17,931 nucleotides of DNA from CAYRZL01 sp964428795 (lineage in GTDB: Bacteria > Bacillota > Clostridia > Lachnospirales > Lachnospiraceae). Below, piece after piece: positions 7,729-14,768 of this stretch. How positions within the stretch are numbered: the stretch's first letter is position 1; each line of letters starts with the position of its first letter. Location: contig CAYRZL010000057.1 in the NCBI GenBank assembly GCA_964428795.1, positions 1-17,931 of the forward strand. The letters are read 5' to 3'. The position numbers and the translations under genes are program-made. The notes under the pieces were generated by a model. That model searched no databases. It was not told where the DNA came from and saw only the letters and a list, made by a program, of their open reading frames with translations.

Positions 7729-7750
7729 TAATGAAAATGGAGGAAAGATA

Positions 7751-8902
7751 ATGGATTTCGCATTAAGCAAAAAACATGAAATGGCGAGAACTCTTTTCAA
7801 AGAATTCGCTGAAACAGAAGTAAAACCTCTCGCTCAGGAAGTTGACGAGAATGAAGCATTCCCGGCTGAGACCGTAAAGAAAATGGCGAAAGCCGGTTTC
7901 ATGGGAATCCCTGTACCGAAGGAGTATGGCGGACAGGGCTGTGATATCCTTACATATGCTATGTGTGTAGAGGAATTATCCAAAGTATGCGGTACGACAG
8001 GTGTTATCGTATCCGCACACACTTCTCTGTGTATCGATCCGATCATGACATACGGTACAGAGGAGCAGAAAAAGAAATACGTTCCGGACCTGGCAAAAGG
8101 TATTAAACTTGGCGCTTTCGGTCTGACAGAGCCGGGTGCAGGTACCGACGCTCAGGGACAGCAGACAAAGGCTGTTCTGGATGGAGATGAGTGGGTACTG
8201 AACGGTTCTAAATGTTTTATCACAAACGGTTCTTATGCTGATGTATATATCATCATCGCAGTTACCGGAACTGTTGAGAAACGCGGCAGAAAACAGAAAG
8301 AAATTTCCGCATTTATCGTAGAAAAAGGAACACCAGGATTTTCATTTGGTACAAAAGAGAAAAAAATGGGTATCCGCGGATCTGCTACTTATGAGCTGAT
8401 CTTCCAGGATTGCCGTATCCCGAAAGAGAATCTTCTCGGAGCAAAAGGAAAAGGTTTTGGTATCGCTATGCATACTCTGGATGGCGGACGTATCGGTATC
8501 GCTGCACAGGCTCTCGGTATTGGTGAAGGCGCACTTGAGTGCACGATCCAGTATGTAAAAGAGAGAAAACAGTTCGGACGTTCGATCTCTGCATTCCAGA
8601 ACACCCAGTTCCAGCTTGCTGACATGTCTACAAGGATGCAGGCTGCACAGTTGATGGTTTACAGAGCTGCAAGGGCAAAAGATACTCAGAAATCTTATGG
8701 TTTTGAGGCTGCACAGGCAAAATTGTTCGCAGCAGAGGCAGCTATGGAAGTTACTACAAAAGCTGTTCAGTTACACGGTGGTTACGGTTATATCAGAGAG
8801 TATGATGTTGAGCGTATGATGCGTGATGCAAAGATTACAGAAATCTACGAAGGAACATCCGAGGTTCAGCGTATGGTTATCTCTTCAAACATTTTGAAAT
8901 AA
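7751..8902 (+). CDS. bcd: Butyryl-CoA dehydrogenase
   Basis: This 383-residue flavoprotein reduces crotonyl-CoA to butyryl-CoA. It has the acyl-CoA dehydrogenase domain order: N-terminal helical domain, FAD-binding middle domain (FGLTEPGAGTDAQG), and C-terminal helical domain with RKQFGRSISAFQNTQFQLADM. The catalytic base Glu367 sits in IYEGTSEVQR, the position typical of short-chain and butyryl-CoA dehydrogenases. Length is standard. GGAGG precedes the ATG, and only 18 bases separate it from etfB. With etfB and etfA beside it, the complex is expected to be of the clostridial bifurcating type, in which NADH reduces crotonyl-CoA and ferredoxin together; that is known for homologous complexes and inferred here. 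A ferredoxin-linked Rnf or hydrogenase would lie elsewhere. Confidence 0.96.
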   Translation: MDFALSKKHEMARTLFKEFAETEVKPLAQEVDENEAFPAETVKKMAKAGFMGIPVPKEYGGQGCDILTYAMCVEELSKVCGTTGVIVSAHTSLCIDPIMTYGTEEQKKKYVPDLAKGIKLGAFGLTEPGAGTDAQGQQTKAVLDGDEWVLNGSKCFITNGSYADVYIIIAVTGTVEKRGRKQKEISAFIVEKGTPGFSFGTKEKKMGIRGSATYELIFQDCRIPKENLLGAKGKGFGIAMHTLDGGRIGIAAQALGIGEGALECTIQYVKERKQFGRSISAFQNTQFQLADMSTRMQAAQLMVYRAARAKDTQKSYGFEAAQAKLFAAEAAMEVTTKAVQLHGGYGYIREYDVERMMRDAKITEIYEGTSEVQRMVISSNILK

Positions 8903-8920
8903 ATCCAGGAGGAAATTCGA

Positions 8921-9706
8921 ATGAAGGTAGTAGTATGTGTAAAACAGGTACCTGATACAGCAGGTGGAGTTGTATTTAATCCGGACGGTACCCTTAACAG
9001 AGCTGCAATGCTTACGATCATGAATCCAGATGATAAAGCAGGATTAGAGGCAGCACTTAGATTGAAAGATGAGTATGGCGCAGAAGTAACAGTTGTTACT
9101 ATGGGTCTTCCAAAAGCAGAGGAAGTTCTTCGTGAGGCGATGGCTATGGGCGCAGACAAAGCAATTCTTGTTACAGACAGAGTGCTTGGCGGCGCTGATA
9201 CATGGGCAACTTCCACAACTATTGCAGGCGCACTTAGAAATCTGGATTACGATATTGTTATTACAGGTCGTCAGGCTATCGATGGTGACACCGCACAGGT
9301 TGGTCCTCAGATTGCTGAGCACCTTGGTATTCCGGTTATCTCCTATACACAGGAGCTTACCATTGACGGCGACAGTGTTGTTGTAAAACGTCAGTTTGAT
9401 GACAGATATCATATGGTAAAAACTAAAATGCCTGTACTTATCACAGCATTGGCTGAGTTAAACGATCCTCGTTACATGACTCCGGGCGGAATTTTTGATG
9501 CATATGACGCAGACATCACCGTTTGGGGAAGAAAAGACCTGAAAGACATTGATGATTCTAACCTTGGTCTGGCTGGTTCTCCTACAAAGATTGCAAAAGC
9601 ATCTGACAAAGTAAGAAAAGGCGCCGGAGAGAAAGTTGTTCTTGATACACCAGACGAATCTGTAGACTACATCATGGACAAATTATTAACAAAACATGTA
9701 ATCTAA
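8921..9706 (+). CDS. etfB: Electron transfer flavoprotein, beta subunit
   Basis: This 261-residue protein is the small subunit of the electron transfer flavoprotein that serves Bcd. It starts MKVVVCVKQVPDT, the standard EtfB opening, and carries the conserved beta-subunit segments NPDDKAGLEAALRLKDEYGAEV and AIDGDTAQVGPQIAEHLGIP. In bifurcating Bcd-Etf complexes this subunit holds the flavin that accepts the hydride from NADH. The gene order bcd-etfB-etfA matches the clostridial bifurcating arrangement, so I infer that role rather than simple electron transfer to a membrane quinone. AGGAGGA lies close upstream of the ATG. Length is normal. Confidence 0.95.
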   Translation: MKVVVCVKQVPDTAGGVVFNPDGTLNRAAMLTIMNPDDKAGLEAALRLKDEYGAEVTVVTMGLPKAEEVLREAMAMGADKAILVTDRVLGGADTWATSTTIAGALRNLDYDIVITGRQAIDGDTAQVGPQIAEHLGIPVISYTQELTIDGDSVVVKRQFDDRYHMVKTKMPVLITALAELNDPRYMTPGGIFDAYDADITVWGRKDLKDIDDSNLGLAGSPTKIAKASDKVRKGAGEKVVLDTPDESVDYIMDKLLTKHVI

Positions 9707-9710
9707 TTTG

Positions 9711-9733
9711 CTCATAATTCGGAGGATTATGAG
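9711..9733 (+). other. Perfect hairpin with GGAGG loop, etfB-etfA spacer
   Basis: CTCATAAT (9711-9718) and ATTATGAG (9726-9733) are perfect complements, and the loop is TCGGAGG, which looks like a ribosome binding sequence but lies too far (over 30 bases) from the etfA ATG. The working site for etfA is AAGGAG at about 9739-9745. It may be a relic start region or an RNA stability element. Confidence 0.6.
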
Positions 9734-9756
9734 ATAAGTAAGGAGAGTGCGAATAT

Positions 9757-10821
9757 ATGGGAGCAATGACAAGAGAAGCAATCGCGCAGTACAAAGACGT
9801 ATTTGTTTTTGCACAGCAGGTTGATAATGAATTAAGCGGAATCGCTTTAGAGTTAACAAGTGAGGCAACAAGGCTTGCAGCAGATCTGGATGATGCAAAA
9901 GTAGTAGCAGTTCTCGTCGGATCTGACATAAAAAATCTTGCAGGACAGTTGGCGAAATATGGTGCTGACAAGGTTATCGTAGTAGATAACCCAATTTTGA
10001 AAGAGTACAGAACAGAGCCTTATACACAGGCGCTTGCAGCAGTTATCAATGAGTTCAAGCCGGAGATCATGCTGGTAGGAGCTACTGCAATCGGACGTGA
10101 TCTGGGTCCTTGCGTATCTGCAAGAGTCGGCACAGGTCTGACAGCTGACTGTACATTGCTGCAGATCGGTGATTTCCCACTGAATCCAATTCCGGGAAAA
10201 GAGCAGCTTCATAAACAGCTGCTGATGACCCGTCCTGCATTTGGCGGAAATACGATCGCAACAATCGCATGCCCGGATAACCGTCCGCAGATGGCCACGG
10301 TGCGTCCAGGCGTTATGCAGAAGATTGAGCCGAGAAAAGATGCTCAGGCAGAGATTATTGAGTTCAATCCTGAGTTTGTGGAGAACAACAAATATGTAGA
10401 AATTCTCGATATCGTAAAAGAACTGACAGATACCGTAGATATTATGGATGCTAAGATCCTGGTATCCGGCGGTCGTGGTGTTGGAAGCCCGGAGAACTTC
10501 AAGATTCTTGAGGATCTGGCGTCTGCTATCGGCGGAACCGTATCCTGCTCTCGTGCAGTAGTAGATTCCGGCTGGAAACCAAAAGATCTCCAGGTAGGAC
10601 AGACCGGCAAAACCGTACGTCCAAACGTATACTTTGCAATTGGTATTTCCGGAGCTATTCAGCATGTGGCAGGTATGGAAGAATCCGATATCATCATTGC
10701 AATTAACAAAGATGAGGATGCTCCGATCTTTGATGTAGCTGATTATGGTATCGTTGGTGATCTGAACAAGATCGTTCCGATGCTGACTGTAAAGATCAAA
10801 GAGGCTATTGCTAACAAATAA
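9757..10821 (+). CDS. etfA: Electron transfer flavoprotein, alpha subunit
   Basis: This 354-residue protein is the large Etf subunit. Its C-terminal FAD domain starts near residue 238 with the signature SGGRGVGSPENFKILEDLA and continues through SRAVVDSGWKPKDLQVGQTGKTVRPNVYFAIGISGAIQH, which binds the alpha-FAD that shuttles electrons to Bcd. The N-terminal domain contacts EtfB. Length is somewhat above mitochondrial EtfA, as in the clostridial forms; I see no extra iron-sulfur ferredoxin domain at the N-terminus. AAGGAG lies about 11 bases before the ATG at 9757; a second ATG at 9766 is a possible alternative. It is the last gene of the operon and is followed by a strong terminator. Confidence 0.95.
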   Translation: MGAMTREAIAQYKDVFVFAQQVDNELSGIALELTSEATRLAADLDDAKVVAVLVGSDIKNLAGQLAKYGADKVIVVDNPILKEYRTEPYTQALAAVINEFKPEIMLVGATAIGRDLGPCVSARVGTGLTADCTLLQIGDFPLNPIPGKEQLHKQLLMTRPAFGGNTIATIACPDNRPQMATVRPGVMQKIEPRKDAQAEIIEFNPEFVENNKYVEILDIVKELTDTVDIMDAKILVSGGRGVGSPENFKILEDLASAIGGTVSCSRAVVDSGWKPKDLQVGQTGKTVRPNVYFAIGISGAIQHVAGMEESDIIIAINKDEDAPIFDVADYGIVGDLNKIVPMLTVKIKEAIANK

Positions 10822-10873
10822 GTATATGAATATGCTAATGTGTGAAACAGGATAGTGTAGACAATGATAAGTG

Positions 10874-10915
10874 AAAGAGTCTGAGTGGAAGAAAATTTCA
10901 TTCAGGCTCTTTTTC
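10874..10915 (+). terminator. Rho-independent terminator of the butyrate operon
   Basis: GAGTCTGAGTGGAA (10877-10890) pairs with TTTCATTCAGGCTC, ending at 10909, through about 14 pairs including wobbles, followed by a run of five T. Confidence 0.9.
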
Positions 10916-11142
10916 ATTTGTTTTCCTTTTAGTACTGGAAACTACACTCATCAGTTGTCCAAACTGATTGACGAGTAGTTTAGTTCTTAAAAGATTAGAA
11001 TGTGTTAAACTATACATGTACATATTTAAAATTGCGATGAAAATTGATAACATGATAAGGGGAGAAAATAGGGATATTCACTTGCGAGGACAAAACACCT
11101 TCTGACAAACCTGGGATTTTGTACTTTTTTGCAATTCAGGGA

Positions 11143-11171
11143 TTGAAGTAAAAATAATTATGTGATATGGT
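11143..11171 (+). promoter_or_regulatory. Candidate promoter for the blaI-M56 pair
   Basis: TTGAAG (11143-11148), a 17-base spacer and TATGGT (11166-11171) form a moderate sigma-A match, giving a leader of about 30 nt to the blaI-like start. Confidence 0.4.
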
Positions 11172-11206
11172 ACAAAGTATAGGGATTTGAAAGGGGGGCT
11201 TTTTGC

Positions 11207-11587
11207 ATGCTTAAAAATGATTTGACAAATGCAGAAATGTTAGTCATGAAATGTATCTGGGATACACCGCACGATATGGTTTTATCTGAGATCGTGGCTA
11301 TGGTAAATGAAAGATACGATAAAGGCTGGAAGCCACAGACTGCATCCACATTTCTGGCACGTCTGGTACAAAAGAAATTTCTGCGCATGGATAGGGACGG
11401 AAGAATATACACGTACCATCCATTGGTAACAGATAAAGAGTTCAAAAACAAAGTGATGAACCAGTTTATATCTTTCTGGGAAGGCGGCTCACCGAAAGAA
11501 TTTTTATCAGCTTATTATGATTATCACGGTGCGGATAAGGAAGAGCTGGATGAATTGAGGGAGTTAATAGATGGTTTGGATAAATAG
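11207..11587 (+). CDS. BlaI/MecI/CopY-family transcriptional repressor
   Basis: This 126-residue protein fits the penicillinase-repressor family in length and layout. It has an N-terminal winged helix (LTNAEMLVMKCIWDTPHDMVLSEIVAMVNERYDKGWKPQTASTFLARLVQKKFLRMDRDGRIYTYHPLV, roughly residues 6-75) followed by a C-terminal dimer helix region. Family members bind dyads as dimers and are removed by proteolysis triggered by a partner M56 membrane protease. That partner is encoded directly downstream with a 17-bp overlap, so the two form one signalling unit. A G6 tract lies 8 bases before the ATG. The target genes are unknown: no beta-lactamase, PBP or copper ATPase gene is nearby, so autoregulation is the only target that context suggests. 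Confidence 0.88.
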   Translation: MLKNDLTNAEMLVMKCIWDTPHDMVLSEIVAMVNERYDKGWKPQTASTFLARLVQKKFLRMDRDGRIYTYHPLVTDKEFKNKVMNQFISFWEGGSPKEFLSAYYDYHGADKEELDELRELIDGLDK

Positions 11588-12947
11588 AATATTCTTCATC
11601 CTATTATTAAACTCTATTTCCGGTGGTTTTGCTTATATCATCTGGAAGATAATTTCATTGGTGCTAGAAAAGTACGGGATGATTTCAACAACCTATCGGT
11701 TGTTGAAGATTGTCATCGTATTTTTCTTTTTGCCAGTTACATATATCTTTTTGAGGCTGAGATCAATATATGATGTAACGTATATGTGGTTAATGCCGCA
11801 GATGGACTTCCACATTAAGATAGGGTATGTAGCATGGTTTATCGGGATGGTGGTTTTTGCAGTGTTATATGCTATCCGTTATGGAAAGTTTATACGGATG
11901 AGTGTATATACGACAAAACTGATAGATAAACGTATCATTGGACTTTTTCATGAGGTATGTGATGCGGAAGGCGTCAGTGACAGGATGCGTGGGAGGATCA
12001 AATTGATGGAGAATCCGGCATATCCTACTGCATGTGCCAGTGGTGTTCTTTTCCCGAAAATCGTATTATCGGATGATACGAAGGAAATGAAGGACGGAGA
12101 TTTGAAGATTATATTGGCGCATGAATTGTATCATTTGTGTCATCATGATCTGCTCGTCAAACAGTTGGCTTTTCTTGTATTGCTGTTGAATTGCTGGAAT
12201 CCGGCGGCATATGCGCTTGTCTATAGTGTGAATAACTGGTCAGAATGTGATTGTGACAGACATGTGATTTTCAAATGGCTGGATGGAAGTTTGAAAACAT
12301 ATTATTCCATGATGGTAGCTTGTTTTGTCAATCAGAATATTTTAGTCTCTCTGAACGTGGCATTGTTCAATCATCGCAAAAGTATAAAACGGAGGATAAA
12401 GCGTATGGAAAAGTATAAAGCAGGAAGAAAGCTTGCGGGAGCTGTTATGGCGCTTGTGCTGGTGATTGGTTCATCCATGTCTGTATTTGCTGCATCTGAA
12501 ATTGCGGCTGATGTATGTGAAAGAGAATATGCACCGAGCGGCGTAGAACGCAATTTTGTGAATGAGACGAGTGTAGAAGCGCAGGATGATCTGGAAATCT
12601 ACACTATGACAGCGGAGGAGATGGAAGAACTGCTCAAGGAAGAGGGCGGTTCTATTATAGAAGATAATAGCAGAACAAATAAATTCTTTGACTGGACGAT
12701 TCCGGGTGTGACTATAAAGGCAACCTCTGCATTCTGGTGTTCTTCTTCATCTATTAAGGTTACAGCAGAGATAAGTCCAAAGTATGCGTGGGTTGGGATT
12801 ATCGATCCGGATGGGACTTTTGAATATGTAAAGGGAACGGGTACAGTTTCAAAGACATTTCCGATATCCCAGAAGGGAGCGTATAAGGTATTTGTAAAGA
12901 ATATCAATGCTACGGAAATTGATGCGATTGGATATTATATTTATTAG
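11571..12947 (+). CDS. M56-family (BlaR1/MecR1-like) membrane metalloprotease with short outer domain
   Basis: This 458-residue protein has hydrophobic segments near residues 7-32, 44-62, 84-103 and 289-308. The M56 zinc protease signature HELYH is at 184-188, and the third ligand region SECDCD at 224-229 fits the family ExxCD. It probably cuts the upstream BlaI-like repressor after a signal. Residues 309-458 should lie outside the membrane, but they do not look like a penicillin-binding domain: at about 150 residues it is too short, and ordered SxxK, SxN and KTG motifs are lacking. The last ~80 residues (KYAWVGIIDPDGTFEYVKGTGTVSKTFPISQKGAYKVFVKN) read as a small beta-sandwich like those in secreted Lachnospiraceae proteins. 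Translation probably couples to blaI through GGGAG just before the ATG. Confidence 0.82.
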   Translation: MVWINRIFFILLLNSISGGFAYIIWKIISLVLEKYGMISTTYRLLKIVIVFFFLPVTYIFLRLRSIYDVTYMWLMPQMDFHIKIGYVAWFIGMVVFAVLYAIRYGKFIRMSVYTTKLIDKRIIGLFHEVCDAEGVSDRMRGRIKLMENPAYPTACASGVLFPKIVLSDDTKEMKDGDLKIILAHELYHLCHHDLLVKQLAFLVLLLNCWNPAAYALVYSVNNWSECDCDRHVIFKWLDGSLKTYYSMMVACFVNQNILVSLNVALFNHRKSIKRRIKRMEKYKAGRKLAGAVMALVLVIGSSMSVFAASEIAADVCEREYAPSGVERNFVNETSVEAQDDLEIYTMTAEEMEELLKEEGGSIIEDNSRTNKFFDWTIPGVTIKATSAFWCSSSSIKVTAEISPKYAWVGIIDPDGTFEYVKGTGTVSKTFPISQKGAYKVFVKNINATEIDAIGYYIY

Positions 12948-12974
12948 TTTATCCGTTATATAAGAAAAGTGCAG

Positions 12975-13020
12975 ATTCAGGACTTGGCAGTGAAAAAGGC
13001 TGCTGAGTCCTGATTTTGTT
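12975..13020 (+). terminator. Rho-independent terminator after the M56 gene
   Basis: TCAGGACT (12977-12984) pairs perfectly with AGTCCTGA (13006-13013). An inner TGGCAG/CTGCTG stem lengthens it through wobble pairs, and TTTTGTT follows. Confidence 0.88.
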
Positions 13021-13077
13021 GCCTGATTTTTTAACACTTTAAAGCAAAAAAGGGGATGCATTTTCCGAAATTCTGTT

Positions 13078-13107
13078 GTATACTATAGAAACCGGCGGGT
13101 ATACCCG
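13078..13107 (+). promoter_or_regulatory. Candidate -10 box and GC-rich palindrome ahead of the aldolase gene
   Basis: TATACT at about 13078-13083 is a good -10 box, but no convincing -35 lies 16-18 bases upstream. Directly after it, CGGGTATACCCG (13096-13107) is a perfect 12-bp palindrome at or just after the expected transcription start, standing out in an otherwise A+T-rich leader. A protein binding there could block initiation or early elongation. Confidence 0.4.
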
Positions 13108-13144
13108 AGGCTGTCGGCTACAATACAACATGAGGAGAATTGAC

Positions 13145-14110
13145 ATGGAAATAATCGGTAATATGATGTCTGTCCGGGAGGACGCAAAAGTAGTGGATGC
13201 CACCCTTCGCGACGGTGGTTTGGTGAATGATTTTTATTTTTCAGATGAATTTGTCCGCGACCTGTATGAGATGAATCTCAGGGCTGGTGTGGACTATATG
13301 GAATTTGGTTATAAGGCAGACAAGGAGTTGTTTGATGTAGATAAGTTCGGAAAATGGAAATTCTGCCGGGACGAGCATATCCGGGAGATCGTAGGAGAGA
13401 ACGATACGGATCTGAAAATAGCGGTTATGGCAGACGTCGGACGCTGTGATTACAAGCATGATATTGTGGATAGGGCAAACAGTTCGATCGATTTGATCCG
13501 TATAGCCACATATATCAATCAGATGCCGGAAGCCATTGCAATGATCGAGGATGCTGCGGCAAAGGGATATGAGACTACCTGCAACATTATGGCTGTCTCC
13601 AAGTGTCAGGAATCCGATCTGGATATTGCTCTGGACATGCTGGCAAAATCTCCGGTAAATGGTATCTATATTGTGGATAGTTATGGTTCTCTTTATCCCA
13701 TTCAGATCCGTGCGCTGACTCAGCGTTATCTGCGAGTGGCTACGATGGCTGGAAAGTTTGTGGGTATTCATGCGCACAATAACCAGCAGTGTGCTTTTGC
13801 AAACACGATTGAAGCTATGTCCGTGGGTATCAGTCTGATGGATGCAACCGTGTGTGGTATGGGACGTGGTGCAGGAAACTGTTCCATGGAAGGTTTGCTT
13901 GGATTTCTGAAGAATCCAAAATACAAGCTCAATCCGGTGCTGCGTTTTATCGAGAAACACATGGTAGAGATGAAGAAAAATTATGATTGGGGTTATGATA
14001 TCCCGTATTTGCTGACCGGATTGACAGATCAGCATCCTCGCAGTGCTATTGCGGCGGTGAAGGATAAGAATACCGGATATACAGATTTCTATCAGCAACT
14101 GTTGGATTAG
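13145..14110 (+). CDS. DRE-TIM family aldolase/HMGL-like catalytic domain protein
   Basis: This 321-residue protein carries the marks of the DRE-TIM metallolyases (isopropylmalate synthase, HMG-CoA lyase, 4-hydroxy-2-oxovalerate aldolase). It has DATLRDGG at residues 18-25, the metal-binding HAHNN with His209 and His211, and the late segment DATVCGMGRGAGNCSMEGLL. It is a single TIM barrel without the regulatory domain of LeuA or the communication domain usual for pathway-bound aldolases. I cannot name the substrate. No acetaldehyde dehydrogenase, hydratase or amino acid gene is adjacent, so 4-hydroxy-2-oxovalerate aldolase is not supported by context. The start at 13145 has GAGGAG seven bases upstream; an in-frame ATG at 13076 overlaps the promoter and is rejected. 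It appears monocistronic, ending in a terminator. Confidence 0.8.
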   Translation: MEIIGNMMSVREDAKVVDATLRDGGLVNDFYFSDEFVRDLYEMNLRAGVDYMEFGYKADKELFDVDKFGKWKFCRDEHIREIVGENDTDLKIAVMADVGRCDYKHDIVDRANSSIDLIRIATYINQMPEAIAMIEDAAAKGYETTCNIMAVSKCQESDLDIALDMLAKSPVNGIYIVDSYGSLYPIQIRALTQRYLRVATMAGKFVGIHAHNNQQCAFANTIEAMSVGISLMDATVCGMGRGAGNCSMEGLLGFLKNPKYKLNPVLRFIEKHMVEMKKNYDWGYDIPYLLTGLTDQHPRSAIAAVKDKNTGYTDFYQQLLD

Positions 14111-14156
14111 GGAAATATTTGAAAAATTAAGTATAATTAAAATGAATATGAATATG

Positions 14157-14195
14157 TTAAAAACCGGAAGCACTGTCAATACTTCCGGTTTTTAT
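14157..14195. terminator. Bidirectional terminator between the aldolase gene and the transposase remnant
   Basis: AACCGGAAG (14162-14170) pairs perfectly with CTTCCGGTT (14182-14190), flanked by A on the left and T on the right, so it can end transcription from both sides. It sits between a + strand stop at 14110 and a - strand stop at 14200. Confidence 0.9.
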
Positions 14196-14199
14196 ATAC

Positions 14200-14583
14200 T
14201 TATTTTGAATCAATACCATGTTCGACAAGTATTTGCATAAGATGTTCCAATTCAGCATTTAATTGTTTGTTATCGGCATTTAGTTGTTTCACTTGTAAGT
14301 TTAATTGTTCTTTATCTGTATTCAGTTGTTCCACCTGAACACTGAGTTGCTCTTTATCAGCATTTGCCTGTTGAAGTTCTTCTGTGCGCTTAGCTAAAAG
14401 CGTTTCCCGTCCGGCGGTTCGTCTATAGTAGTCCTCTACCGCTTCACAGCGTTGACGGACTTTTTCTTCCTGCGTCAGTTGATATATGGTGGAAGTGGCT
14501 TCTGCCATATGTTTATCGGATTTTGCCAGCATTTTCAGTTCCTCCCATGTGGTTACAGATGGTACTTTGAGAAAAGCATAGAA
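14200..14583 (-). pseudogene. C-terminal remnant of a PD-(D/E)XK (Rpn-like) family transposase/nuclease
   Basis: An ATG at 14532 would give a 110-residue protein, but the same frame continues upstream through VPSVTTWEELKMLAKSDKHMAEATSTIYQLTQEEKVRQRC until a stop at 14584-14586. The text TTWEELKML...RQRCEAVEDYYRR resembles, from memory, the C-terminal part of PD-(D/E)XK nuclease family transposases common in Lachnospiraceae. In that family a catalytic PD-(D/E)XK domain of about 200 residues precedes this part; it is absent here. The rest is a coiled coil of imperfect seven-residue repeats (QVEQLNTDKEQLNLQVKQLNADNKQLNAELEHL). I therefore call it a 5'-truncated relic. GGGAGG upstream of the ATG falls within the conserved coding text and is probably not a ribosome site. 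Confidence 0.7.
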
Positions 14584-14675
14584 TCATCTGTATTAGAATA
14601 TGAACAATATAACAGAGAAAAGGAGATTTATCAATATCGGAAAAGTGCACAAAATGATACGGTTGAAGATAAGAT

Positions 14676-14720
14676 AAAAACTTCCGATATGGATGCACAG
14701 GCACCAAATCGGAAGTTTTT
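14676..14720. terminator. Bidirectional terminator after the substrate-binding protein gene
   Basis: AAAAACTTCCGAT (14676-14688) and ATCGGAAGTTTTT (14708-14720) are perfect 13-base complements around a 19-base loop. On the minus strand the stem ends in five T, which suits the end of the gene at 14769. Confidence 0.9.
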
Positions 14721-14768
14721 CAGATTAGAAGTTTTTCAATTATAGAAGGAGGGCAAATTTATGAGGAA

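Larger units (their letters stand above)
10822..11206 (+). other. Gap between etfA and the blaI-like gene
   Basis: After the etfA terminator there is an imperfect dyad at 10940-10980: AACTA..CTC-ATCAGTT faces AACTGAT..GAG-TAGTT with small bulges on both sides. A palindrome TACATGTA lies at 11013-11020 and resembles fused BlaI-type half-sites (TACA/TGTA), though it lacks their usual two-base spacer and lies about 150 bp ahead of the probable promoter. I see no gene here. Confidence 0.5.

Noticed and set aside
11013..11020. TACATGTA as a BlaI operator
   Set aside because: Half-sites match but the usual two-base spacer is missing and it lies about 150 bp ahead of the likely promoter; kept only as a remark.
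12738..12842. SSIK and KGTG in the M56 outer domain, resembling the SxxK and KTG of penicillin-binding domains
   Set aside because: They are only about 35 residues apart and without SxN or the needed fold length; chance resemblance.
13076..13144. Longer start of the aldolase-type protein
   Set aside because: The ATG overlaps the promoter region; the start at 13145 has a good GAGGAG.
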